A stretch of DNA of 64,000 bases from Prototheca cutis (taxonomy: Eukaryota > Chlorophyta > Trebouxiophyceae > Chlorellales > Chlorellaceae). The DNA is taken from contig BCIH01000004.1 in the NCBI GenBank assembly GCA_002897115.2, positions 1,117,825 to 1,181,824 of the forward strand, given 5' to 3'. This document shows positions 1 to 11,123 of this stretch, piece after piece. The translations under genes and the position numbers were made by a program. The stretch's first letter is position 1. The number at the start of each line of letters is the position of its first letter. The notes under the pieces were generated by a model. The model was given only the letters and a program-made list of their open reading frames with translations, was not told the DNA's origin and did not search any database.

Positions 1-313
1 CGGCGCGGCTATGATCGCTTCGTAAGCCGAATCATGCCCATCGAAACAGCTTGTGACCTTATATTTCTTTCGGGACACTCGTTTTAAAAGTCCTCAGTGA
101 TGGATTTTTTGTCGTACGACCCCATACAGGCCTGACTGCAGGGGCCGAGAGGGGGAACATCGGCAGGGGCAGGTGGAGAATGTTGAGGTTGGTCCGCTAA
201 TTTCTTATATTGACATCCTTCGACAATTATTCCCCACTCGAAATCACATTTTCAGCGTTTATTTTGGTTGGGATACTGTCGTACGGCCCCGCCGAGCGCT
301 CGCCCTCGCCATC
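1..313. other. Leading non-coding stretch
   Basis: No exon with a supported splice frame was seen. This is probably the 5' flank and leader of the guanine-deaminase-like gene that follows. A reading frame is open from 173, but its only ATG in a conserved context is at 314. Confidence 0.4.
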
Positions 314-1387
314 ATGCACCACCCGGAGGCCGAGCTCATGCGCAAAGCAATCGACCTGAGCGCCGAGGGAGGCATTCGCCAGCGCACTGGGGGCGTTTTC
401 GGCGCTGTGATTGTCAATAAGGAGACTGGGGAGGTCGTCGGCCAGGGCTTCAACCGTGAGTGGGAGAGGTGGATGTCTCGGCGCCCGCGCGGGCCTGCGG
501 GCGGTTAATTCCGAGTGATCCCACCCAAAGCGTGCCGGTGCGCCCTACCAACCCAGTCAATCAAACCCCTGGTGGCAACCATGCGCAGGCGTGCTGGCGG
601 ATGGCGACCCCACGGCGTGAGTGTTTCTGCCTGGTGGATGGGCGGGCGTTTCGGGCGGGACTGTCCTCTGCCCTAGGGCAGTGGGACGAGGGTTTTGGGC
701 CACGTGTTGAGCCAGTCCGTTTTGCGCGCAGGCCGCCCAAGCTTCCCTGGCCCCGCTCCTTGCAGGCACGGTGAGGTCGTTGCCATCCGCGATGCATGCA
801 AGAACCTGGGCACCCATGTACTCAAGGGCCACGTCCTCTACACTTCTGCTGAGCCATGCCCCATGTGCTATGCGAGCAGCCTGTGGGCCCACATCGACGA
901 GATTTACTAGTGCGGCTGAGAGTGACTGTTCTGGGGGCAGGGACAGTGGTTGGTCTGCGCTGCGCCTGGTGCCCAGTTTCTGACATGAACACGACGGCCT
1001 TGTCTGTGGCCTGGCAGGACCCAATATCCCAAGTTGCCTGCAGCCATGGGTGCCGTGCTCTTCTTTCCCTTGTCCCTGCCGGGTCACTGCACTGCCACGT
1101 CTCACCAGCAAAGGCTCCACTGGTGCGTCCCAGCGCGCCGACGACCCTCGCCGTAACCACGTTGACACCGACAAGCAAGCAATCGATCGGCCCCCCCTTT
1201 TCCCAACTGCAGTGGGGCCACCTACGACGATGTGAAGAAGTACGGGCAGTTTGAAGATGCCGATTTTTTGGCTGAGATCAACAAGCCGGCCGAGGAGAAG
1301 ACGGTCAAGGTGCAGGAGTTCCTGCGTGAGGAGGCGGTGGTGCCCTGGCAGGAGTACGCCGACCTGCCCGACACTGTCCACTACTGA
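314..1387 (+). CDS. Guanine deaminase-like enzyme (CMP/dCMP deaminase fold)
   Basis: Probable purine-base deaminase of the bacterial/plant GuaD type, converting guanine to xanthine in purine salvage, probably in the cytosol. Recognised exons are 314-455, 766-909 and 1213-1387 (TGA). The first exon has the substrate-domain start, with GGVFGAVIV. The second carries the zinc motifs: HGEVVAIR, where the usual family form is HAE, and EPCPMC. The third ends WQEYADLPDTVHY, like the C-terminal tail of Bacillus GuaD. The first exon ends one base into a codon and the second needs two, so a short exon is missing between them. The 16-base stretch 516-531, flanked by AG and GT, restores the frame but is too short to encode the expected family segment, so this part is unresolved. 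Start chosen at ATG 314. The gene is convergent with the thioredoxin reductase gene. Confidence 0.8.
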
Positions 1388-1725
1388 TATTCGCGGCTGG
1401 GCTTGGGGGGTCAATGTTTGAGCGCCCCGTTTTTGAAAAAAAACACCCATGCATGCACAGAACGTATACCCATTGCCACTTGCTTGCTCCTGTACAGCTA
1501 TGCGCTTCACATGGTGCGCCTGGCGGCTCGCAGGGCGCCGCAGGCAAGGGAATTCCTAGAAAACTAGTTGTGCATTCCGCAGCGGTACAGGGAGGCGTGA
1601 GCGGCAGGAGACTGCAGCGGAAATGGGGGGGTCAATGCACCAAATAATAGGGGGGTCACACTCAGGCCTGGGAGCGCTTGGAGGGCGTCAGCACCCCGTT
1701 CTCCGCCTCCGCGGCAGGCGGGCGT
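1388..1725. other. Convergent 3' flanks
   Basis: Spacer between the stop codons of the deaminase gene and the oppositely oriented reductase gene. It probably holds both 3' UTRs. No other feature seen. Confidence 0.4.
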
Positions 1726-3403
1726 CTAGTGACTTGCCAAGAAATGCTCTGCCTCCAATGCCGCCATGCAGCCTGTGGGACGGTGGAAACATGGGGAACG
1801 GGGGGGTGAGTCTGAGGTGCATCGCACATCCAGACCTGGTACATGCAAGGCCGGGTTCTTCAAAATGTCACCCCACTTTCTGGTGGGTTGATCGGCCTCA
1901 GCCCCTCAGCTTGCTCCTGTCATCCTGGGGAAAAGCAACACACGGGAACACACCTGTCCCTGCGGCCGTGATGGCCTGGCGCCACTTCTTGTCCTGGACG
2001 TCGCCAGCGGCAAACACACCCTCCACCGATGTGGTGGTGCTGCTGGGCTTGGTAACAATGTAGCCATCGGAGTCCAGCTCCAGCTGCGTGAGGAGAGTGT
2101 GGTTCGCTTCATAGGAAATTGCCCTTTTCTGTAAAATAATAGTATCAACATCAGAATTCCCGGAGACTGTACTTTCCACGGAAGCACTACACCAAACAGA
2201 AGGAGGACAGACCTGGCCGTCGAGGAACTTGCTGGCGGGGTCGTGGCCGATGGCAAAGAAGAGGCCGGCGACTGGGACATCGGTGATCTCGCCCGTCTTG
2301 ACGTTTTTTACCTTGAGCCCGGCCAGCAGACCCTTGTCGTTGCCATAGGCCTCGACGACCACAGAGTCGTAAAGCACCTCGATCTTGGGGTTGTCCAGCG
2401 CGCGCTTTTGCATGATCTTGGACGCGCGGAACTCGTCGCGGCGGTGGATGATGTAAACCTTGCTCCCAAACTTGGTCAGGAAGTTGGCCTCCTCCATGGC
2501 CGAGTCGCCGCCGCCGATGACGGCGATGGGCGCGTTGCGGAACATGGGCGCCGCGCCGTCGCACACCGCGCAGGCGGAGATTCCCTTCATCCAAAACCCA
2601 TCCTTGCCCTCGCCAGACCCCGGAAACTCGAGCCGCCGTGCAACCGCACCCGTGGACACAATCACAGTGTCGGCCAGCACCTCGCGCTCGTCAGACCAGA
2701 TGTGGAAGGGGCGCTTGGACAGGTCAATCTGCAAGAAACAAGGGTTGCGGTGCGTGTTGCGTGAAGACCAAGCGATGCCTGGTAAATCCCTGACGATGTT
2801 CCGGCAAGCCAATTCCCTGCAGCTCCCTGACAAATCAGTTCCACAGGTGAACAAAAATTTGCCTGCTGGGGCTCCTTCCCATCAACAGGCACTCCTGGCT
2901 CACAAGCCCCCTCCCCCAAAAACCACCCACACTCTTTACCTTGTTGACCGTCTCAGAGAAGATCTTGGTCCCGAAACGCTCCGACTGGGCCCTGAACCGG
3001 TCCGCGATCTCGGGGCCCATGATGCCCTCGGGAAAGCCAGGAAAGTTCTCGAGGTCCGTGGTAGTTGTCAGCTGGCCGCCGGGGGCCACGCCATTTGCCA
3101 TCCAGCCCTCGAACATGACGGGCTGCAGTTCTGCAAGCAACACAGGGAAACACCAGACACGTCATGAGAGTCTGGTTCAGCGTGTCCTGAGGGCTCTTCG
3201 GCCCGCTGATTGCAGGGCCAAATTTGGAACAGGATCACCCAAGAGCGAGCGCGCGCCCCGCGCGCCACAGCGTGGACATCCCCCATCCAGACTCGTATCG
3301 CGTACAACGTACCTGCACGAGCAGCATAAATGGCGGCTGTGTGCCCCGCGGGCCCACTGCCGATGATGGCCACCTTGGTCCTCAGAGGTTGCGTCCCTGT
3401 CAT
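1726..3403 (-). CDS. NTR: NADPH-dependent thioredoxin reductase (NTRA/B type)
   Basis: Flavoenzyme that passes electrons from NADPH through FAD and a CxxC pair to thioredoxin. Exons on the minus strand are 3313-3403, 2940-3130, 2213-2728, 1954-2083 and 1726-1772, joining in frame to 324 residues. Visible parts are the FAD dinucleotide motif GSGPAG near residues 15-20, the redox pair CAVC at about 147-150, the NADPH motif GGGDSA near 166-171, HRRDEFRAS, and the C-terminal [11 protein letters not shown] and [15 protein letters not shown]. There is no C-terminal thioredoxin domain, so this is the cytosolic/mitochondrial plant type rather than plastid NTRC. The start is ATG at 3403. The frame is open upstream only from a TTG, so an organelle presequence would need another 5' exon. 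It is divergent from the GT61 gene. Confidence 0.95.
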
Positions 3404-3808
3404 GGCTGCAGTAGACAGGGCGCGCAGCAAAGTGATTCTAGCCGTGATGGTAACCAACGATATATGCTAAAACTTGTGACAATTTACACCGCTTGGGAAT
3501 ATGGCTTGTACTTAAATAGACAGAAAGTCCCAGGGTTGTCTTGCCATTTTTCAGCCATTGCGTGAGCGCGGGTCGGGTAGCCATTATGGCCATTGATCGA
3601 GTGGCCAGCAGATCTCGCCGGACCACCGGCGTGCCACCAGTTTGCTCGGTCTGCGGGAGACCACAGAGCCTCTCGCAGGCACATCAATACCACATTTCAC
3701 ACTATTTTAAATTGCCCAGCTATTGGGTAGGGCAGGATTTCAGCGTGTGCGTCGCTCATTGGCGATACGCGGCGCCGACCTGGGCCGGGGCCGCAGCTTC
3801 CTAGCCCG
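3404..3808. promoter_or_regulatory. Divergent intergenic region (NTR / GT61)
   Basis: About 405 bases between two start codons that point away from each other, so it should hold both promoters and leaders. No specific motif can be named with confidence. Confidence 0.4.
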
Positions 3809-6227
3809 ATGAGGGGCCGGGTGAGTCCGCGGCATGGGGGTCATGGCCCTGCATGATCATGTGCATTGGGAATGCACACTGACATTTGGATGTGTACACG
3901 CTGACTGCAGCCGCAAGGGCCGGGCCAGGCCTCACGGCCCTGGTCGAGGAGGGTCTGTAAGGCGGCCTTCTACGCGCTCTGGCTGCTCTTCTTTGCATGG
4001 CTCATTGGAGGCCTGACCGGATTCAGTTCTGGGGGTAGGTCGTGGAATTGGGGGTCGCATGGGAACTGATGGGGCTCGCTCAGCTCCAGGACGGCTTGGC
4101 AATGAGGGAGCGGAGCTCGCAGACGGCCCGCCAGGTGGCAGGCTACCGCACAGATTGCGCATGGTGCCCAGCCCCAGCCCATGGCACATGGCCCCTGCAG
4201 GTTTGAGCAAAAGGGGCCCTGGGTCCTGGAGCGGGGATGTGAAGAAGCAGGTCTCAGTCATGCCTACTGCCGAGTCAGACACTGCCGCCAGCCAGCTCCC
4301 GGAACAGGCGGCCGATATCCAGGACACGAGGTCGGCCGAGCGCAGCGACCAAGGCGTGGGCGGTTCTTCCTTTGAAGCGCATGATGCTGCGAATGCTGGT
4401 GCGGAGAAGGAGGTGGCCACAGAGGCGGCTGTCACCTCACCGCCACCGCCTCCGTCGCCTGTTGTCCGGACTAGCCCGCCGCCACCCAGCCCCTCACTGG
4501 AGTCTCCACCACCAGAGTCTTCGCCGCCGTCATTTCCCCCGCCGCCATCGCCCGCAGCGGCAGTGGCGAAGGACCAGACTCAGCAGCAGCAGATGACCAC
4601 CGGCAGTACGACGGCAACTGGTGGTGCAGGGGCCACATCAGCGACCGGCGCCGCCGGCACCACCACGGAGGCAACACCTGGCGTGGTGTCCAGCGCCACG
4701 ATCCAGGTCGTACCCAATGCCAAGGGAGAGCTGAACAAGTACTTCTACAGGTTCAAGAATGTGCAGTTGACGCGCAAGGCGCTGCGCTTTTTCTACCCCA
4801 AGGGTGTGTGTGGGGTGGGGGATGGAGGGGGGGGGCCGCACGGGGCGGGGAAGGTTGGGTCGGCATGGGGTGCGGCAGGCATGTTTGGGAAGTGCTGTGG
4901 CGAGTGGGAGGACTTGAACTTGTGAATGTTCATAAGCTGATGCTGAAACATGTCAGGTCGGTGGCCCCACAATACCGACCCGCCAGATGCCTCTCTTCTG
5001 CAGGGTTTGTGCCGCCGTCGGAGCGCTGGGTGGACTACATCAGCGGCAACTCCTCGGTGCCGGAACTGCCCACCAAGCTGGTCATCAAGGGCGAGGTCAC
5101 CAGCATCCTCACGTAAGCGCGGGCCAGGGCCGCGGTAGTGATGGGGAGCTCCGAGTGTTGAGAGTGGTACATTTGCTCGGCGGTCGACTCCCGACCCCGG
5201 CGCTCGCATTCCCTCCCAAACAAGACAAAACCCCCCATACCTGTCCCTGACAACCTAACGCTTGCCCCTGGTACTGCAGGTACTACATGGATGTCAAGTA
5301 TGAGCCGGCCGAGGAGCAACAGCCCGAGTGCAGGGGCTGGATCGACAAGCCCGCCTTCCTGCTCCAAGTCCGATATGCGTACGTCGCCGTTGTTGTGATG
5401 GGGCTGTGGGGGCGGGAGCTCTGTGTGGCATGGGTTTGGGACCTTCCCAGGCAACGTCAGCAGCAGGGGCTCCTGGGTGCCGTGGCAACAGTGCATGGGT
5501 TCTGGCCAGGGCGGATGGGGAGCGTTTGCATGTCAGGACTGTGACGACTGGCACCTCATCTGGCACATGTCCACCACGTGCATGGCCATTCAATCTGTGT
5601 CTGTGTCGTCTGTGTTTGTATGTGGTTAGCAGCCACGGAATGCGTGATGGGTGGTCGATCACAAAATCGACCCCCATGCTCCCACCCGCAGCGGGAACAT
5701 CTGGCACTCTTGGAACGAGGGACTCATGGGCACCTTCCAGACATTGCGTGAGCTCGGCTACCTACCCCTGGTCCAGATTGACGATCAGGGATACATGCGG
5801 TGAGGCGGGGGGNGGGTGTCCAAGAACGGGGCCTGAGGATGCATGTGGCAAGCCAAAACTCCTGGCAGCAAACCAAACGTTCGCATCCATCCATCCATCT
5901 TTGACGAAATTGTTCCAAACCTGCCCCTTCCTCAAACAAAAAAACTGAAGGGAGGTCACCGAGGGCATGGGTGGGCCAGAGTGTTTCCTGGAGTACGATC
6001 CGGCCACCGGTACCCCCAAGCCCGGTGTAGACTGCAACAAGACAGGTATAAAATTGGGTTGCGAACTGGGACGATTGTCCTTGCTGATCCCCCACCTGGT
6101 TTTAGGCGCTGAAGCTTTTTGTTCAACCAAACAGGCTGGCCGCCGAGTTGTACTCTGCGACATGCCACCCATCTGGGCCCCTGCACAACCCCACCCACAC
6201 CTGCCTCCTTCTGGAACCCCTTCCAAG

Positions 6228-6258
<31 letters not shown>

Positions 6259-9176
6259 ACACGCGCACACACATGACCCACAGGGGTGGTGACGGACAAG
6301 CGCTGCGACCCGGCCAAGCAAGCGTGGTGCACCCCAGGCGTGGCAAGCCTGCGCCGGTTCAACGACGGGCCCACCATTGTGTACTACACGGGTATGAAGA
6401 CTGGGTTGTTTGGGGGGATGGGGCTTGGACAGGCCCAGGAACAGGAGTGGAGCAGGCTGTGCTGTACAGAATCGGGAAGTGGGTGGGTCCTCTGGACGCA
6501 GGAGCAGCCACCCCATCCTTTCACGCCCTGCAACCCTCCCTTTAACAGATGCAAGTGTGCACAACCGGTGGCGCCACCTGTATTTTTCCATGACGGAAGA
6601 CATCAGGTGCGGAATGACGTGTGTTTTATCGAGCGAAAACTGCGCGATGGGTTGCGGGCGCTGACTGGTGCCGAGGTCCCGAGCTTCCCAGCCACAGCGT
6701 ACTGCCCACTTCCGGCGCCGGCCGGGGCGCCTCGCCTCGCACCCGCCTCACATGCAAACTCTAACTCCGCATCACACAGGAGCCTGGATGACCTGGAGGG
6801 CTACTGCTACCGCAACTTGATTGTGGGCAAGACCTCCACTCTCAATTTCTACCAGAACAACTTGGTCAACACCACTGACAGCCACATCGTACGTGGGCTG
6901 GGCCTTTTTTCGTGGCAGTTTTTTGGGTGGGTTTCTAGGTTAGTGGAATGGAACAGTGGTCATGTGGCATCAGAGGCAAGAGGGGTGTATTGCCATGCTG
7001 ATGACAGCGCCTCTTAGTCCTCGGGCATTGGAGGAAACCACTCCCCTGCACGCACACGCGTGCGCGCGCGCGCACACACACACACGAACGCGCAGACACA
7101 GACGCGCGCGCGCGCACACCTTCTGAGCTTTGGCGTTCCCACACACACAACGCCACGCAGAAGGCTCGCAAGGAGGCGCTGGCGGTGTTCAAGCACTACA
7201 CTCTGACCGCGCAGCAGCAGGCCATTGCAGCGCAACAGGCCCGTGACCCCAACGCGGGCCAGTTTGGGGTGAGCAGCGGGGCCCATGGATGCTGGGAGGA
7301 GGTTTTGGGGCAGCGTTTGCATGGCAGGGTCTCAGCGCAGTGGTCCCCTGCATGCCTGCTTGATCCCAGACATCCGAGCGCCATTATCACTCCTCCCTAA
7401 ACAAAAACATTCTGGGAGCAGGGCTACGCACCGCCTTCCATGGAGCTGCTGCGCCGCGGGATTGGGCCTGAGAACATCAACCTGGCCGATGCGATCGCAA
7501 AGCTGGAGATGCCTGCCAACGGCCTGGAGGCGGACATGGGCACGCTGCAGCCCGGATGGGAGGTCGAAGCCGAGCGCTACAACCAGGAGGCAGAGCAAGC
7601 AGCCAGCGCGGGGTCTGATGGGGTGGCAGCTGAGACGATGGCGGCCCGGCGCCGCCGCCGTGGAGGTCGGCGCCTGGCTCAGGAGGATGCCACGGCTGTG
7701 ATGGCCACCACAACAGCTGCGGCCACGCAGACCGCAGAGCAAGAAGAGGAGGCCGCGGTGCAGGCTGCTGCGGCTGCGGCTGCGGCAGCTGCTGCCGCCG
7801 AGACGGCCGGAGCGACAGCCGGCGATGCCGCTGCTGGCGAGGATGCAGCCGCAGTCGCGACCGTGGCCGGGGCGACCACCCAGGGCACTGCTGCAGCCGG
7901 TGAGGCGCAGGAGCTGCGTGAGGCTGAAGCCAAGGTGGAGCGCGTGGAGGCGGCCGTTGCAGAGGCGCGGGATGCGGAGGCGGAGGCCGCCCGTGCTGCG
8001 GCGGCCATCGCAGCTATGCCCTCTTTGTTGGTGCCGGTGCGTATGTAGTTTGGGCGAGAGAAGGGGGAGGTGGGGGAGGCTCTGTTCGCTCAGACTGGTG
8101 TTGCACTTCAACAACAGTGGCAGCTGTGGACGACAGCAGTCGTACCATGGAAATCTGGGCTTTCCACACGATCGTTGACCAAAACCGCCACTGCTTGCTA
8201 CCTTCGCCCCGTACACACAGGAGGACGCGCCACGGAGGTTTGAGCCGTTCCGCCCCGTGGTGACGTACATGTGCCGTCCTTTCTTCTCGCGCGGCGTGCT
8301 GAATGAGGTGGACATTCTGCGTCACATCCTGTCCAACTACAATGTCACGCTGCGGGTCACCACCTTCCAGGTGCTGTGCTGTTGATTGGGTGGAGGGCGG
8401 TTGCTTGGTCATGGCATTGTGCTCCGTGGGGTGTTGATGGTGTGACAGCATGTCTTGGCCTCGCACGTGACCGGCTGGCCTGATAGACAGCGGGATCCCC
8501 CAAATTTCGCGCCCGCTTCCCCAGCCTGCATCCCACCCACCCAAACAAACAGGAGCCGCTGTTGGAGGTGTTGGACTTGATGGGTCACACGGACGTGCTG
8601 GTGGGCATGCATGGCGCGGGCTGGACCAACGCGCTGTTTGTCAAGCACGGCGCGTCGGCCCTACAGATGTACCCCTATGGCTGGCGCCTGCCGCGCAACG
8701 GCCACATGATCCGCGGGTGAGCTCGTGTGTCGGTTGTGTCGTGGAGGGGCTTGGGCATGATGGTGGAGAACTGAAAAGAAAGCGCAAAAACAAATTGAAC
8801 ACCCTCCCCCAAAAAAGGCCCCAACCCTTCCCAACACCCAAACAGGGCCAACTACAAGGAGATTGTGCTGGCGTCAGATGTGGAGTACTCGGAGTGGGTG
8901 AACGAAAAGCCCGGCTACGCTTTCTTCCGGCGCACCGATTTCCACCGCAACCGCAAGGACGCGTTCCTGCACCCGGGCCTGGACGTGCCCCGGCCCGCCA
9001 ACGGTCTGCCAGGCCCGCCATGGGTCTACCAAAACACGTATGTGGACATGGCAAGCTTTGGGCCTGCCATCGACGCAGTCATGGCGGGCGCGGGCATCCC
9101 AAAGATGTCCCCGGAAGCCGCCGCAGCCGTGGCCGCCGCCAGGGCCGCGGGAGCCGCGCTCGATGCCGCGGCTTGA
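3809..9176 (+). CDS. GT61-family (DUF563) glycosyltransferase, type II membrane protein
   Basis: Predicted Golgi glycosyltransferase. Fifteen exons join in frame to 930 residues: 3809-3820, 3911-4034, 4201-4803, 5004-5112, 5280-5378, 5692-5799, 5951-6045, 6284-6391, 6549-6606, 6780-6888, 7161-7268, 7422-8036, 8221-8370, 8553-8716, 8846-9176. Residues 22-42 form one hydrophobic signal anchor after a basic, Pro-containing N-terminus. A stem of about 200 residues follows, with SPPPPP and SPPPPSP runs like extensins. The catalytic part contains WHSWNEGLMG and DLEGYCYRN, and the GT61 signature DVLVGMHGAGWTN around 780-792. An Ala/Glu-rich insert of about 190 residues (7440-8036) splits the domain. 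In plants GT61 enzymes add xylose or arabinose to wall polymers; in animals EOGT and POMGNT2 are related. Donor and acceptor cannot be read here. The N at 5813 is intronic. Confidence 0.85.
7048..7119. repeat. Alternating purine-pyrimidine tract in GT61 intron
   Basis: CG/CA dinucleotide alternation runs unbroken over 7048-7086 and again over 7101-7119 inside the intron 6889-7160. Sequences of this type favour left-handed Z-DNA under supercoiling. Confidence 0.7.
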
Positions 9177-9932
9177 GGACTTCTCATGGGCAGCTGGAAA
9201 ATGATCCCGGGATGGACGGCACAGCTTCCCCGGCCGGGTTCCGGTTTGAGCTGCCTTGGAACCCCGCGGGAAAGTGTGTGAGGTCCTTGGAATACAAGCA
9301 GCACGCAGCAGCCCATCCCCGTGTTCACCCATTCTTCATGAGTCGCATCCCACCTTGGTGGGCGCGGCGCGCCTGCACCCCGCTTGCTTTTGCAGAGCTT
9401 GCTCTGGCATGTACCTTCGCTTGTGTCTTTTCCAGCCCAGGAGGCCTCCATGCTGCTGGTCTGTCTTGGGGCAGGTCCCCAGGGGGGCCCAACCCTTTGG
9501 ATGCCCCGCCATCTTGCCACCCCTTGGAACCAAACGCTATTCGACGTGCACAGCATAGTGTGTTCAATAGGCATAGCATCTTCATGTGAAGAAGATCTTG
9601 AAGTCGAGCGAGCAGGCAGATGATGTTTAGGATTGTGGCTTGGGAAGTATGTGGCCCAAGTTTCGTCATTTCCGCCCAGGGAATTCAGCCAATGATTGGT
9701 CCATGATTTTTAAAAGGCGCTCGCAGCACTCCGCGACAAGAATGCCCGGACCAAAAGGCATGCTATCGCGGCGCGCTTGCCAGCATCAAAACTGATCGCC
9801 TGCGCATGAGCAGCCTGACTGGGCTGGCTGATCGCAGGAGCGGCGGGGCCTGATCTGACGACGGTGGCTTGACGGTCTGGGCCACGCACGCACTGTGAGC
9901 TGGCCGGCACCACCTCCGCCGTCACTTGCGTC
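9177..9932. other. Intergenic, GT61 3' flank and PIS promoter
   Basis: Between two genes on the same strand. It should contain the GT61 3' UTR and the promoter of the phosphatidylinositol synthase gene. Open frames here lack conserved content. Confidence 0.4.
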
Positions 9933-11123
9933 ATGACACAGCACGATTCACCTGGATTTTTCTCCAGACACAACAATATATATTTGTATGTTCCAAATCT
10001 AATAGGTAGGCTGGCAGGACTGGTCTCACGGGGCACTAGAGAGGGCCCATGATTGACTCGTGGGACGTGGGGCGGGCTGCTCCTGTGGGTGACGGAACTG
10101 GGTGCCCCTGAGGGCCGTGGCAGCCACGGGAACTGGGCTGCTTCTATCTCATTGAAGACAACAGGGATAGAGCACATTTCCCTTACCACCACACAGGCTA
10201 TGGCCGTGTGGCCTTTGCGCTGTACGGCTTTGCCGTAGCGCTGCGGTCGCCGGGCGCGATGATTGGTGCTTATCTGCTGAGCTTTGTGTGCGACGAGTTG
10301 GACGGGCGCATGGCTCGGCTGCTGGGCCAAACCAGCACGCTGGGCCAGGTTCTGGACATGGTGACGGACCGCGTGGCGACGACATGGCTGTTGGCCACGT
10401 TGAGCACGCTGTGGCCCGCCTACCTGCTGCCCTGCCTCCTGTTGATCGGCCTTGACATTGCATCACACTGGTTCCAGATGTACGCCACGCTGGCCGCGGG
10501 AGGGTCCACGCACAAGGATGTGCGCAGCCGCAGCGCCGTTGTCCGGTTCTACTACCGCAGCCGCATCTTCATGGGGTTCTGCTGCGTGTGCTGTGAAGTA
10601 CTCTACCTCGCGCTCTACGCGCTGGCCTGGCCGCAGTACCAGAGCTGGGGGGTACTGCCGCTGCCGAGGGCTGTCAGTGAGCTCCTGGCACAGACAGGTG
10701 AGGGGCGGTTTTGTCTTTTTTCTGGGGGTAATTGGGTTTGTCGGATGGCCTGGCTGGTTTCCACGGTGGTTGATCCAGGGGAATACAGGCATCTGATCGG
10801 CAGACCCGCCAACGGCTGCTGTACCAAATACCCTGGCCCCTTCTCAAGGCATTCAATACTTTGACTGGAATCCAGCAATCACATGGATGGCTCTGTCTTC
10901 GTGATCCCAGGCACGTGTATGCTTGCCAAGAATGAGTCCCGTACGATCCCAAAATCACTCCACCGCAGGGCTCTTGCCAGACGCTCCCGTCGGCTTGCCC
11001 GCCGCGGCTGTCATCGCTTTCGCTGCATTGCCGGGGACGATCATCAAGCAGTTTGTGAACGTGATCCAGCTCCGCAATGCCATGGACACACTGGTGCAGC
11101 TCGACCTCGACCGCCGCAGCTAA
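9933..11123 (+). CDS. PIS1: CDP-diacylglycerol-inositol 3-phosphatidyltransferase (PI synthase)
   Basis: Integral membrane enzyme of the ER that joins CDP-diacylglycerol and myo-inositol to make phosphatidylinositol. Exons 9933-10005, 10197-10697 and 10969-11123 join to 242 residues, the usual size for this family. The first exon ends in VPNLIG, completed across the splice to GYGRV, as in eukaryotic PI synthases. The CDP-alcohol phosphotransferase motif is complete and correctly spaced: D57, D60-G61, A64-R65, G74, D78 and D82, with D82 the usual catalytic base. Several hydrophobic helices follow (LLATLSTLWPAYLLPCLLL and others), and the tail is basic and hydrophilic. ATG 9933 is the only in-frame start before this motif. 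Confidence 0.95.

Noticed and set aside
3401..3457. Apparent 19-residue presequence upstream of the thioredoxin reductase start
   Set aside because: The frame begins with TTG, not ATG, so it is not used as a start in a nuclear gene; ATG at 3403 was kept.
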